From contig JAIYBC010000028.1 in assembly GCA_027488845.1 (NCBI GenBank), forward strand, positions 62,001-126,000: a stretch of 64,000 nt of DNA, in the 5' to 3' direction. The notes under the pieces are model-generated. The model ran no database searches. It saw only the letters and a program-made list of their open reading frames with translations, and was not told where the DNA came from. Each line of letters starts with the position of its first letter. Within the stretch, counting starts at the first letter, position 1. This document shows, piece by piece, positions 1-9,121 of the stretch. A program made the position numbers and the translations under genes. Source of the DNA: Verrucomicrobiales bacterium (GTDB lineage Bacteria; Verrucomicrobiota; Verrucomicrobiia; Limisphaerales; UBA9464).

Positions 1-2064
1 CAACTCGCGGTTCTTCGGCCAGGACGCCGCCGGCAACTGGCGTCCGAGCTTCTCGATGGCCAACGGCCGCATCGGCTCCGGGATCCCATGACGGGAGAAG
101 GCGACGGTGATGACCCGGAGCTTGGCGAGGAAGAGGGCCTCGTCGAGCTGGTCGAGCGGCCAACGCGTGAGCGCCTTGAGCGCGGCGGTCGCCTCCGGGG
201 CTCCGCCCGTGCGAACCAACGCCAACAAAGCGTGGAGTCCGACCGCCGCATTGGTCTCCGCCAACGCCCGGTCCTTCCAGTCCGCCACCGGCTGCGATTC
301 CAAAGCCAACCGCATCGCATGACGCAGCGTCCGGTCGGGCGACCCCAACAGCGCCCAGTTCGCGTCCACCGTCGCCGCATCCAACCGGCCATGCGCCTGC
401 TCGATGCGTCGTCGTACCGCCCGCGCCGAGACCACCTCGGCCGGCTCGGCGCCCGCATCCGCGACCGGCTCCGCGCCGGTCCATGTCACCCGATACAGGC
501 CGGACTGCGTGCCGCGACCGCCGGTGACGAAGTACATCGCCCCGTCCCGTCCCACCTCCAGGTCGGTGACGTTGAGCGGGCGTCCCCGGACGAAGTCCTC
601 GGCGGTCCCGGTGTACCCGGCGCCGTCGGGGAAGAGGTGCACCGCGAGGATGCGGCCGTAGCTCCAGTCCATCGCGAAGAGCGCCTTCCGATACCGCTCC
701 GGGAAGCGCGCTCCGGTTCCGAACCGGACCCCCGTCGGCGAACCGATGCCGATCTCCACCACCGGCGGAAGCGAATCGGCATGCTCCACGGGCCACTTCG
801 CCGAACCTTCCCGGAAGCCGTGGTCGGCCCCGCTGACGATGTGGTGCACCCGCGTGGGTCGGTACCAAGGCGTGCCCCAATCCCATTCCATGTCCGAGTC
901 GAAGCCGAAGAGCTCGCCGTCCGCGTTGAACGCGATGTCGTAGGTGTTGCGCTCACCGGCGGCGAAGAGCCGTGCGTCCGTTCCATCGAGGTCCAGGCTC
1001 ACCACGTATCCGCCCGGCGGCTTGCGTCCGGCGCCGAACCCGTTGCCGTCCTCCATGCGCGGCAAGGCGAGGTCGTCCGCGTAGTTCCGGACCGGCGAGG
1101 CCGGGGAAAGGTCGGACGGCAGGTCCACGAAGTTCCCGTTCACCACGTAGAGCCGTCCGTCGGGACCCTTCGCGATGCCATGGGGCCCGTGTTCACCGGC
1201 GTCGCCCTCCCACTTCCGCAGCACTTCCACCGAGTCGAACCGGTCGTCGCCGTCCGTGTCGCGGATCCGGTGGAGCGCATAGCCCTGCGACCCGGCCGCG
1301 TTCGCGTAGAGGACCCCTTGGCTCCAGAGCAGTCCCATCGCGCCGCGCAGGGGAACCCCGATCGGATCGGTCCGGACGACCTTGCCGGCGTCGTCCAACG
1401 TGAAGCGGAGCAACGGCTCGGAACCCTGCGGACCCACGATCAGGCGTCCGCGGTCGTCGACGGTCATCGAAACCCAGGAGCCCTGGCCCGCCTCGGAGCT
1501 GTGAAGGAGTTCCACGCGGAATCCCGACGGCACACGGAGCGACGTGGCCGGGGTGGCTTCCGCGTCGAGGGCGACGACGCCCCACGGCGGGACGCCCAAC
1601 CGCCCGTGCGACACCGCGGGAACCCATGGCGAATCCATCTGGGAACGGGTGCGCCAGGTGCCGTCCGAGACGACCGACGACCGGGAGCCGGCGGCGTCGA
1701 GCTCGAGCCGGACCAGCAGGCCGGCAGCCCCGTCCTCGTTGTCGGCGTGGATCTCCAGTCGATGGGGACCGGCGGCCATGGCCGGAATCCGGAACCGGCT
1801 GGGCCGGTTCCACGACGCGTTGGTGCCGATCGGCTTCCCGTCCAACGCCACCCGCGCGCCGTTGTCGGCGGCGACCGTGAGGACGGCGCGTTCGATCCCT
1901 GCCGGAACCTCGAACTCCTTGATGAAGGACCGCTTCTCGCCGTCCCGCGCGACCGGTCCCCAGATCCATTCCGGCGTCTGGGCACCCAGGAGGAGCGCGG
2001 TGGAGAAGAACAGGGCCCAGGGCCTCGGGGATCCGACGCAGGACATCGATCCATCGAACAGCAT
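1..2064 (-). CDS. PVC-type dehydrogenase-like beta-propeller/HEAT protein, partial (C-terminus outside window)
   Basis: This frame is absent from the ORF track because it has no stop before base 1; I translated it by hand. It opens with a signal-peptide-like segment (PRPWALFFSTALLLGAQ). A jelly-roll or galactose-binding-like stretch follows (AVLTVAADNGARVALDGKPI). The next part is a six-bladed propeller of the membrane-bound dehydrogenase type, with VPSGFRVELLHSSEAGQ, RDTDGDDRFDSVEVLRKW, GPHGIAKGPDGRLYVVNG and GADHGFREGSAKW. A helical HEAT-like region begins before the window edge. In this family the C-terminus often carries a CxxCH haem domain, which cannot be seen here. The start is the first of two in-frame ATGs (2064 or 2046). 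No clear Shine-Dalgarno site is present. Export to the periplasm is inferred. Confidence 0.8.
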   Translation of the reverse strand, partial: MLFDGSMSCVGSPRPWALFFSTALLLGAQTPEWIWGPVARDGEKRSFIKEFEVPAGIERAVLTVAADNGARVALDGKPIGTNASWNRPSRFRIPAMAAGPHRLEIHADNEDGAAGLLVRLELDAAGSRSSVVSDGTWRTRSQMDSPWVPAVSHGRLGVPPWGVVALDAEATPATSLRVPSGFRVELLHSSEAGQGSWVSMTVDDRGRLIVGPQGSEPLLRFTLDDAGKVVRTDPIGVPLRGAMGLLWSQGVLYANAAGSQGYALHRIRDTDGDDRFDSVEVLRKWEGDAGEHGPHGIAKGPDGRLYVVNGNFVDLPSDLSPASPVRNYADDLALPRMEDGNGFGAGRKPPGGYVVSLDLDGTDARLFAAGERNTYDIAFNADGELFGFDSDMEWDWGTPWYRPTRVHHIVSGADHGFREGSAKWPVEHADSLPPVVEIGIGSPTGVRFGTGARFPERYRKALFAMDWSYGRILAVHLFPDGAGYTGTAEDFVRGRPLNVTDLEVGRDGAMYFVTGGRGTQSGLYRVTWTGAEPVADAGAEPAEVVSARAVRRRIEQAHGRLDAATVDANWALLGSPDRTLRHAMRLALESQPVADWKDRALAETNAAVGLHALLALVRTGGAPEATAALKALTRWPLDQLDEALFLAKLRVITVAFSRHGIPEPMRPLAIEKLGRQLPAASWPKNREL

Positions 2065-2175
2065 GGGAACGGAGACGGGAAGTCCCAGGATGTCGCAGCG
2101 ACGTCGAAAGGGGTCGGATCCCACCCGGCACCTTGGGCGTTGCCCTCCCGTCCGCTCCATGGCGACCATCGGTCC

Positions 2176-2931
2176 GTGTTCCGTGAGCTCGGACAGATGC
2201 TGCTGTTGTTCGGTGAGACGGTGAAGGCCCTGCCTCTCGCCTGGCGGCAGCGTCGCAAGGTGGCGGAGCAGCTCTTCGAGATCGGCAACGCCAGCCTCTT
2301 CATGGCCTGCACGCTCTCGCTGTTCATCGGCGGCGTGCTCGCGCTCCAGGCCGGCCCCCTCCTGACCCAACGCGGACTCGGTTCGCTGCTGGGCGGGCTC
2401 GTCGGCGAATCCCTCACCAAGGAACTCGGTCCGGTCATGATGGCCATCCTCCTCGCCGGACGCATCGGTTCCGCCATGGCCGCGGAACTCGGATCCATGC
2501 GGGTCTACCAGGAGATCGACGCCCTCCGCACCCTGAACATCGACCCCATCCGGTTCCTGGTCCTCCCGCGGGTGCTCGCCCTCGCCGTCTCCCTGCCCTG
2601 CCTCGTGATCTTCGCCATCCTCGTCGGATCGGCCGGCGGCGCCCTGGTGGCCCACTTCAACCACGACGTCGGCGTCCCGGCCTCCACCTTCTTCAACAAC
2701 CTCCGGTCCACGCTCGAACTGAGGGACCTCCTCCACGGCCTGCTGAAGACGTTCCTCTTCGCGGTCATGATCGGCGTGGTCTGCTGCAACCAGGGCCTCC
2801 AGACGCTCGGCGGCCCGCGCGGCATCGGCCGCAGCGTCACCAAGGCGGTCGTGAACTCCATCGTCTTCATCCTGGTGCTCGACTACGTCGTCACCCGCCT
2901 CCTCCTCCCGTTGGCACGCTACCACGGCTGA
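2176..2931 (+). CDS. mlaE: MlaE-type ABC transporter permease
   Basis: This is a 251-residue inner-membrane permease of the MlaE/TTG2B family, which moves phospholipid or related lipid between the membranes of Gram-negative cells. Typical features are the N-terminal EQLFEIGNASLFMACTLSLF, the signature KELGPVMMAILLAGRIGSAMAAELGSMR, the coupling segment EIDALRTLNIDPIRFLVLPR, and several hydrophobic helices to the C-terminus. The ORF track extends it back to base 88, but that part is antisense shadow of the neighbouring minus-strand gene. GTG 2176 gives the usual family length; ATG 2197 is the alternative. The ATPase partner starts 11 bases downstream, so the two form an operon. No MlaD gene accompanies them. 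Confidence 0.88.
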   Translation: MFRELGQMLLLFGETVKALPLAWRQRRKVAEQLFEIGNASLFMACTLSLFIGGVLALQAGPLLTQRGLGSLLGGLVGESLTKELGPVMMAILLAGRIGSAMAAELGSMRVYQEIDALRTLNIDPIRFLVLPRVLALAVSLPCLVIFAILVGSAGGALVAHFNHDVGVPASTFFNNLRSTLELRDLLHGLLKTFLFAVMIGVVCCNQGLQTLGGPRGIGRSVTKAVVNSIVFILVLDYVVTRLLLPLARYHG

Positions 2932-2942
2932 TCCCCCACCGC

Positions 2943-3701
2943 ATGACCCCTCCGCCCCCAGCGGATCCCGGCGTCGCCGTCCAGGTGCGCGGACTCCGCA
3001 AGTCCTTCGGTTCCCAGACCATCCTCGACGGCATCGACCTCGACATCCGTCCGGGCGAGATCTTCTTCCTCATGGGCCCCAGCGGCGCGGGCAAGTCCGT
3101 GTTCCTGCGGCACCTGATCGGGCTCGAGGTCGCGGACTCCGGGGAGATCCAGCTCAACGGCACGTCCATCGGCGACGAATCCCTCCGCGACCGGTTCCGG
3201 CTCGCGATGGTGTTCCAAAGCGGCGGCCTGCTGAACTCGCTCACCGTCGCCGAGAACGTCGGCCTCTACCTCGCCGAACACCGACTCAAGCCCCCGGCGG
3301 AGATCGCACGGATCGTCCGCGAGAAGCTCGCGCTGGTGAACCTCACCGAACAGGACGCCCTCAAGTACCCGACCGAGCTTTCCGGCGGCATGAAGAAGCG
3401 GGTGGCCATCGCCCGCGCGCTCGTGGTCGAACCGCAGCTGGTCCTCTTCGACGAACCCACCAGCGAGCTCGACCCGCTCATGGCGCTCACCGTGGGACGC
3501 GAGATCGTCCACACGAACCGCATGTCCGGGGCCACGACGATCGTCGTCTCCCACGACCGCGACCTCGCCTTCGGCATCGCCACCCGCATCGCCTTCCTCG
3601 AAGGCGGCCGCATCATCGCCGTCGGCACACCGGATCAGATCCGCGGTTCGCAGGAACCCCTGATCCGCCGCTTCCTCGCCGCCGACTTCTCGCCGGAATA
3701 G
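2943..3701 (+). CDS. mlaF: MlaF-type ABC transporter ATP-binding protein
   Basis: This 252-residue cytoplasmic ATPase should drive the MlaE-type permease directly upstream. It shows Walker A GPSGAGKS, a Q-loop in MVFQSGGLLNSLTV, the ABC signature LSGGMKKR, Walker B LVLFDEPTSELDP and the H-loop VVSHD. The sequence LLNSLTVAENVGLYL after the Q-loop is characteristic of the MlaF/Ttg2A branch. The ATG start lies 11 bases after the permease stop, and length matches the family. I see no substrate-binding (MCE/MlaD) gene next to it, so lipid transport is a family-based inference. Confidence 0.9.
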   Translation: MTPPPPADPGVAVQVRGLRKSFGSQTILDGIDLDIRPGEIFFLMGPSGAGKSVFLRHLIGLEVADSGEIQLNGTSIGDESLRDRFRLAMVFQSGGLLNSLTVAENVGLYLAEHRLKPPAEIARIVREKLALVNLTEQDALKYPTELSGGMKKRVAIARALVVEPQLVLFDEPTSELDPLMALTVGREIVHTNRMSGATTIVVSHDRDLAFGIATRIAFLEGGRIIAVGTPDQIRGSQEPLIRRFLAADFSPE

Positions 3702-3770
3702 CCCGAAGCCGCTCCGGGCACGCGGGTTCCCCCTGTTCGTCCGGCGGTCGCCGGGTGCAGTCTTCCCGCG

Positions 3771-4394
3771 ATGTCCTCCCCCGTGATCCGCCCCGCACGT
3801 CCGGGCGACGAAGCCGGAGCGTACCACGTCTGCCTCAGGACCGGGGACTTCGGCGCCGACGGAGAGCCGTTCTACCGCGACGACCCGGACGCCCTGGGAC
3901 GGATCTTCGTCGGTCCCTACCTCGCCTTCGAACCCCGCTACGCGCTGATCCTCGAGGACGACCAAGGCATCTGCGGCTACGCCCTCGGCGCCTTCGATTC
4001 GAGGGCCTTCTACGGGCGCTACGAACGGGAATGGCGCCCGGAACTGTGCCGACGTTTCCCGGAACCCACCGGCGACCCAACGACGTGGACCCGATCCCAG
4101 ATGGTCCACGGCTGGTATCATCATCCGGACTACACCTGCCCGGAGCCCTACGCCGACTATCCCTCGCACCTCCACATCGACCTGCTGGAACGCGCGCAGG
4201 GACGCGGTTTCGGGCGGCGCATGATGGAGGCGGCCATGGATCTCCTTCGGAAGGACGGTTCCCCGGGCGCCCATCTCGGAGTCAGCCTGGCCAACGTCCG
4301 CGCCCAGGGATTCTATCCGAGACTCGGCTTCCGCGAGCTGCTCCGCGTCGGATCCGGCACCGACGGCTGCATCTACATGGGCCGACGGCTCTGA
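3771..4394 (+). CDS. GNAT family N-acetyltransferase
   Basis: The protein has 207 residues. It begins with the GNAT-like VIRPARPGDEAGAYHVCLRTGD and carries the acetyl-CoA pyrophosphate-binding motif as LLERAQGRGFGRRMMEA (RGxGRxM). It ends with GVSLANVRAQGFYPRLGFREL, the usual beta4-alpha4-beta5 region. The central part (residues about 75-125) is longer than in minimal GNATs and includes a HGWYHHPDYTCPEPYADYPSHLHIDLL segment seen in acetyltransferases related to O-GlcNAcase C-terminal domains. The substrate cannot be named. It follows the Mla pair in the same direction but after a 69-base gap, so co-transcription is uncertain. Confidence 0.85.
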   Translation: MSSPVIRPARPGDEAGAYHVCLRTGDFGADGEPFYRDDPDALGRIFVGPYLAFEPRYALILEDDQGICGYALGAFDSRAFYGRYEREWRPELCRRFPEPTGDPTTWTRSQMVHGWYHHPDYTCPEPYADYPSHLHIDLLERAQGRGFGRRMMEAAMDLLRKDGSPGAHLGVSLANVRAQGFYPRLGFRELLRVGSGTDGCIYMGRRL

Positions 4395-4437
4395 ATCCTG
4401 TCGCCGTCCGCCTTCCGGAAACGGATCCTTCCACGGG

Positions 4438-5706
4438 ATGAACACGCCTCCAGCCCCGCCGGCCGGCTTCCTGCAGCGCCGGCTGCTGCCGTTCCTGAAC
4501 GCCGTGAGCGAGGACACCACGATGTCGGCCATCCGTGCGGGCATGGTTTCGGTGGTGCCGCTGACCATCCTCGGCGGCCTGTTCATGATCCTGGCCAACC
4601 TGCCCATAGCGGGGTGGGAACAGCGGATCGCGAAGTGGGCCCCGCTGCTCCAGATCCCGGTGAGCGCCACGTTCGGCCTGCTCGGCGTCTTCGTCTGCTT
4701 CGCCATCGGCTACGACCTCGGCCAGCGCCTGAAGCAGGAGGCCGTCGTGAGCGCCTCGCTCTCCACGCTCGTCTTCCTGCTCATCCAGATCGATCCGGCG
4801 ACCCAGTCGCTGGTCATGGACAACCTCGGTTCCAAGGGCCTGTTCCCGGCCATCCTCGTGGCCGCCGTCTGCGTGCGGGTCCAGAAGCTCTTCCACGACT
4901 GGAACGTCGTCATCCGCCTGCCCAGGTCCGTTCCCACGATCGTCTACGAGTCCTTCGCGTCGCTGACGCCCACGATCTTCCTCGTCGTGGCGTTCTGGGC
5001 CGTCCGGTTCGTCCTCGGCGTCGACATCAACGCGGGGGTGCAGGCGGTGTTCAAGCCGCTGGTCGTCGGGCTCAACACGCTTCCGGGCATCCTGCTCTAC
5101 GCGTTCCTCGTCACGATGCTCTGGTCGGTCGGCATCAACGGCGACAACACCCTCGACGCCATCGTCGCCCCAATCTTCCTGCAGTACCTCGCGGACAACA
5201 TCGAGGCGCTGAACAAGGGACTGCCCCTGCCCTACATCACCGCGAACGGCTTCTTCAGCACCTTCGTGAACGTCGGCGGCACCGGCGCCACGCTCGCGCT
5301 CGCGCTGGTGTTGTGGAACTCGCGCGATCCCGGCTACCGCCAGGTCAGCCGGCTCGCATTGCCGACGCAGGTCTTCCAGATCAACGAGCCGATGTTCTTC
5401 GGCATCCCGGTCGTGTTGAACCCGGTGTTCATGGTGCCCTACGTGCTGAACGCCCTGCTGCTCACCGCCGGCACCTACCTGCTCATGGACTGGGGCCTGA
5501 TCAAGCGCCCCTTCGTGAACGTCCCCTGGACCACCCCGCCGATCCTCGGGCACTTCCTGATGACCGGCGGCGACTGGCGCGCGGCGGTGTGGGGCGTGGT
5601 GTCGCTGTTCCTCGCGATGGCCGTGTACTGGCCCTTCGCCAAGGCCGCCGAACGCCAGCGCCTGAACCCCACGGACAAGACGCCCGTCTCCGGCCTCGCG
5701 GATTGA
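4438..5706 (+). CDS. PTS sugar transporter EIIC permease (lactose/cellobiose family), orphan
   Basis: This 422-residue polytopic membrane protein resembles phosphotransferase-system EIIC components (PF02378 type). It has AIRAGMVSVVPLTILGGLFMIL near the N-terminus, the conserved mid-region LWSVGINGDNTLDAIVAPIF, and LPTQVFQINEPMFFGIPVVLNPVFMVPY, which matches the family signature around the substrate-binding NEP. About ten hydrophobic helices can be seen. In a working PTS this subunit needs EIIA, EIIB, HPr and EI, none of which is present here. It may therefore use partners encoded elsewhere or act as a PTS-independent carrier. Its start ATG lies 43 bases after the GNAT gene. Confidence 0.88.
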   Translation: MNTPPAPPAGFLQRRLLPFLNAVSEDTTMSAIRAGMVSVVPLTILGGLFMILANLPIAGWEQRIAKWAPLLQIPVSATFGLLGVFVCFAIGYDLGQRLKQEAVVSASLSTLVFLLIQIDPATQSLVMDNLGSKGLFPAILVAAVCVRVQKLFHDWNVVIRLPRSVPTIVYESFASLTPTIFLVVAFWAVRFVLGVDINAGVQAVFKPLVVGLNTLPGILLYAFLVTMLWSVGINGDNTLDAIVAPIFLQYLADNIEALNKGLPLPYITANGFFSTFVNVGGTGATLALALVLWNSRDPGYRQVSRLALPTQVFQINEPMFFGIPVVLNPVFMVPYVLNALLLTAGTYLLMDWGLIKRPFVNVPWTTPPILGHFLMTGGDWRAAVWGVVSLFLAMAVYWPFAKAAERQRLNPTDKTPVSGLAD

Positions 5707-6001
5707 GGCGGTCGGCGCCCCAAGCAACGAAGGGGCGAGAGCCTGCGGGAAGCGGTGACTCCCCTTCAGGGCTCCGATCGATGCTGGCTGTCGCAATTCG
5801 CGCGGCATTGCCCCGGCGAGGCGTAAGGCCACAGCCCACGACAACGCCATCGGCGACGCGATCGGGCCAGGATCCGCATCGCGCCGGATGGGGATTCCCA
5901 CGAACGTTCCTGAACGGCGGAGGCGCCAGGGCTTCCAAGCCGGTCCCGGATGTCGGCATCCCGAGGGCGACTCCTCGGGCCGACTTCCACCGGAACCAGA
6001 C
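5707..6001. other. Intergenic region, no gene recognised
   Basis: About 295 bases between the EIIC gene and the lipoprotein gene. The ORF track carries an in-frame upstream extension of the lipoprotein gene through the last 114 bases, but its translation is arginine and proline rich and has no family features. I see no tRNA, no strong hairpin followed by a T run, and no clear promoter. It may hold the upstream control region of the lipoprotein gene. Confidence 0.4.
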
Positions 6002-6496
6002 ATGACCCGCTACGAATCCTCCCGCCACGCGCTGATTTCCCTGCTGATCCCGAGTCTTCTCGGCGGCCTGCAATCCGGCTGCGCCCACCGGCCGCCAACC
6101 GCCTCCCAGCTGGAACGTCTCCAAGGGACCTGGGTCGGCGTCGTGGCGGGCGAGAATTCGGACGCCAGGTACACCGTCACGATCTCCGGCGATTCCTTCC
6201 ACTTCCACCGGGACCCGGAGTTCTGGTTCCGGACGACGTTCACCCTGCCGGCGGGCACGGATCCGCAGCAGCTGCTCGCCACCATCCGGGAATGCGCGCC
6301 GGGTCAGGAGAACAGCATCGGAAAGACGGTCGCGGCGATCCTCAAGATCGAGGAAGGGACGCTGATCCTGGCCGCCAGAGGTGACGGCGGCGACGAAACG
6401 CCGACGGGTTTTGACGCGACCGAAGACAAGGGGTTGACCCGCTACGAACTCCGGAAGGCTCCTCCCCAGGGCGGCGGCGCCAAGGCGGCCAATTGA
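6002..6496 (+). CDS. Putative lipoprotein, TIGR03067-like
   Basis: The 164-residue protein starts at ATG 6002, not at the track start (5888), because residues 1-25 from here form a signal peptide ending in the lipobox-like LQSGC. After the acylated Cys come ERLQGTWVGVVAGENSDARYTVTISGDSF and, near the C-terminus, LKIEEGTLILAARGDGGDETPTGFDATEDKGLTRYEL. This layout resembles the small planctomycete/verrucomicrobial TIGR03067 proteins, which have an LQGTW opening and a P..F.....LT.YEL ending. The function of that family is unknown. A lipid-anchored location is inferred. It is the last plus-strand gene before a convergent gene. Confidence 0.7.
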   Translation: MTRYESSRHALISLLIPSLLGGLQSGCAHRPPTASQLERLQGTWVGVVAGENSDARYTVTISGDSFHFHRDPEFWFRTTFTLPAGTDPQQLLATIRECAPGQENSIGKTVAAILKIEEGTLILAARGDGGDETPTGFDATEDKGLTRYELRKAPPQGGGAKAAN

Positions 6497-6640
6497 GCCC
6501 ACCTGCGGCGCACACCATCGGGCATCGCCGTGGAACGAGGTGCGATCGGGCCATTGGACGCCGATCGGACTCTTCTCCTTCCATTCCGCGCTCCGTGAGA
6601 CTCCGCGTGAAACCCACCGGGCGAACGGAGGACTCCGTCC

Positions 6641-9001
6641 TCAGCGCCGCAGCTGCCGCGCGGCGGCGGTGCGGAGCCGTTCGTCGGGCGCCGACACCAG
6701 CTCGCCCAACAGGTTCGCGTCGGCCTGGTTGAAGGCTTCCTGCAGCCAAAGCGCCTCCAGCCGGGCCCGCGGGTCCTTCTGCTTCTTCAGCCACGGCCCG
6801 AGCGCGGCGAGGACCTCCTTCGATTCCCGCTGGCGCAGCACCACGCGGGACTGCTCCTGCTCCCAGCCGCTCTTCGACAGCGTGCGGTCCAACAGCTGGG
6901 CCGTCGCCAGACGGGTCAGGTCACGGCCGCCTTCGGGCTTCAACGCGCGGCCCTTCGCGGCCACACGCCAGATCCGGCCGTGCTCCTTGTCCCGGCGCGG
7001 GTCGCGGAAGTCCACCTCGCCGTGCTGGATGATCGGGTTGCTCCAGTCGGCGATGTACAACGCGCCGTCCGGCCCCTGACGCAGGTCGATCGGCCGGAAC
7101 GTCACGTTCGTCGAACGCAACACGTCCGGCTGTTCCTTCGTCTGGTAGGTCGAGCCGACGTCCTGCAGCGAAAAGCGGACGACCCGGTGCGCCCGGAAGT
7201 CGCAGGTGACCACCTGTCCCTGCCAGTCCTCGGGCAGCGCGGGGCTGTGCACGACCTCGACGCTGCAGAACTTCGGGTAGTTGCCGGGGCTGATGCTCTC
7301 CGCCTCGCGACGCATGTCGGAGTAGGTGAAGTAGGTGGCGCCTTCCATCGCGTGGTACACGCCCTTGAAGCCGGCACCGTCGGTGAAGAACGAGTTGCCG
7401 TACTGGTCCCAATGGTGGCCCCACGGGTTGCAGCCGCCCTTCGTGAACACCTCCAGCTCCCAGGTCTCCGGATGGAACCGCCAGATGCCCGCCGAGTTCA
7501 GCCGCCGCACGCCGTGCGGGGTCTCGATGTGGGTGTGGGTGTAGATCGACTGGTTGAAGTAGAGGTGCCCGTCGAAGCCCCAACGAAGGGTGTGCAGGTT
7601 GTGGTGCGTGTCCTCGGTGCCGAAGCTCGACAGGACGATCGTGCGGCGGTCGGCCTTGCCGTCGCCGTCCGTGTCCTCGAGGTGCAGCAGCTGCGTGCTC
7701 GCCGCGACGTAGCAGCCGCCCTTGCCGTCCGGCACCACCCCGGTCGGGATGAGCAGGCCGTCGGCGAAGACCGTGTGCCTGTCGGCCTTGCCGTCGCCAT
7801 CGGTGTCCTCGAGCACGATCACCGCGTCCGCCGCCACGCCGCCCGGGGCGATCTGCGGATAGGTCCGCGAACTGGCCACCCACAGGCGTCCCTTCGGATC
7901 CCAGTTCATCTGGATCGGCTTGAAGAGGTCCGGGTTCTCCGCCCACAGCGAGGCCTCGAGCCCCTCGCCCACCTGGAAGGTCGGCACGGGCTGGTCGGTC
8001 ACGGGATGCGACGGCGCCGCGTCCTTGCCGGCCAGGGCCTTCACCTCGGCGACGACCGTGGCGTCGGCGTTCCGGACGTCGCGGATGCGGGCGATCTTGG
8101 CGTCCCACGCCTCGACCATCGGATCGAACCTCGGGATCTCGACCGCGTTCTGTCCCTGCTCGTGTTTGCGGAAGCCGAAGAGGTAGGTCCAGTTGGCCGG
8201 ACGCCAGCGGTGGAAGAAGAGCTCGTTCTTCCGGCGGATCGCACCGCGCAACACCTCGAGGTCGGCTTTCGGATTCCCCTTCGCACCGACGAACGGCTCG
8301 GCGATCCGCTCGGCCAGCATGCGGTATCCGGTCTCGTTGAGAAGCACCGCATGGTCGTAGGTCGCCATGCGCAACATCCCGATGCGCCGGGTGGCCTCAG
8401 TGACGTCCAGGACGGCGGCGCCGCGTTCGTCGGCGAACGACCGCATCTCCGCGGCGACCGCCTTCACCGAGGCCTCGACCTCGGCCCTCGGTGCGCCCTG
8501 CGGGAACACCGGGGTCAGCAGCACCAGCCGCACGGGAAAGCCGGAGACCTCGTCGAGGACCGCGGAGAGACGGCCGAGATCGCGTCGGAAGGCCGCGAGA
8601 CGGGCCGCGCGCCCGGCGGCGTCGGAAACGTCCGCCAACTCGAGCGCCTCGGTCATGCCGTGGCTGAGGAGGGCCACGGTGGGCTTCACCAGTCCGACCT
8701 GCTCCTTCACCCGCTTCAGCCAGTCGGCGTCCGACCTGTTCCAGTCGAAGCTGGCGCGAGAACGCCCGGTGAGCGTGTCCGCGGACCACGAGAGGTTCCG
8801 GAAGGTCAGCTGCCGGTCGGCCAAGGCCGCGGTCAGCCGCGTCTCGATGTGGCCGTAGTCCACCTCGCGTTCGAAGAAGGTGTCGCCGATGAGGAGCACG
8901 CGGTCGCCGTCCCGCAGCTCGGGCTTCGCCTCGGCCGCGACGACGCGGCCGCCCAACACCAGGGCCATGGCGGCCCAGACGCAACGGATCCGGAGGAACA
9001 T
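6641..9001 (-). CDS. SGNH-hydrolase-like plus PVC-type propeller protein, shortened at the C-terminus
   Basis: The 786-residue protein starts at the ATG that opens a signal peptide (MFLRIRCVWAAMALVLGGRVVAAEA); the track start is over-long. Residues about 30-260 resemble an SGNH/GDSL hydrolase domain, with GDT in place of the usual GDS and a conserved tail (ATYDHAVLLNETGYRMLAERI). Residues about 310-690 form the PVC-type dehydrogenase propeller (LWAENPDLFKPIQMNWDPKG, VLEDTDGDGKADRHTVFADGL, LRQGPDGALYIADWSNPIIQ). A HEAT-like helical part then begins (RARLEALWLQEAFNQADANLL) and stops after only about 80 residues. Homologues usually continue with more HEAT repeats and a haem c domain, so this copy looks truncated. 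It is probably exported. Confidence 0.85.
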   Translation of the reverse strand: MFLRIRCVWAAMALVLGGRVVAAEAKPELRDGDRVLLIGDTFFEREVDYGHIETRLTAALADRQLTFRNLSWSADTLTGRSRASFDWNRSDADWLKRVKEQVGLVKPTVALLSHGMTEALELADVSDAAGRAARLAAFRRDLGRLSAVLDEVSGFPVRLVLLTPVFPQGAPRAEVEASVKAVAAEMRSFADERGAAVLDVTEATRRIGMLRMATYDHAVLLNETGYRMLAERIAEPFVGAKGNPKADLEVLRGAIRRKNELFFHRWRPANWTYLFGFRKHEQGQNAVEIPRFDPMVEAWDAKIARIRDVRNADATVVAEVKALAGKDAAPSHPVTDQPVPTFQVGEGLEASLWAENPDLFKPIQMNWDPKGRLWVASSRTYPQIAPGGVAADAVIVLEDTDGDGKADRHTVFADGLLIPTGVVPDGKGGCYVAASTQLLHLEDTDGDGKADRRTIVLSSFGTEDTHHNLHTLRWGFDGHLYFNQSIYTHTHIETPHGVRRLNSAGIWRFHPETWELEVFTKGGCNPWGHHWDQYGNSFFTDGAGFKGVYHAMEGATYFTYSDMRREAESISPGNYPKFCSVEVVHSPALPEDWQGQVVTCDFRAHRVVRFSLQDVGSTYQTKEQPDVLRSTNVTFRPIDLRQGPDGALYIADWSNPIIQHGEVDFRDPRRDKEHGRIWRVAAKGRALKPEGGRDLTRLATAQLLDRTLSKSGWEQEQSRVVLRQRESKEVLAALGPWLKKQKDPRARLEALWLQEAFNQADANLLGELVSAPDERLRTAAARQLRR

Positions 9002-9121
9002 GCCGACGATCGTGGTCCGGTCCACCTCGGTCGGGAAAGGTAGAAGTGGGGATGGCGGGACGGCCTCGTCCCCCTTCACGCTTTCCAAGGTGTCCGGGGA
9101 ACCTAGCGTGGTTCCCCGGCC

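Noticed and set aside
1193-2498. Two long minus-strand ORFs (312 and 344 residues)
   Set aside because: They are in other frames than the propeller gene (1-2064), and the second overlaps the MlaE gene. The propeller frame has clear family motifs.
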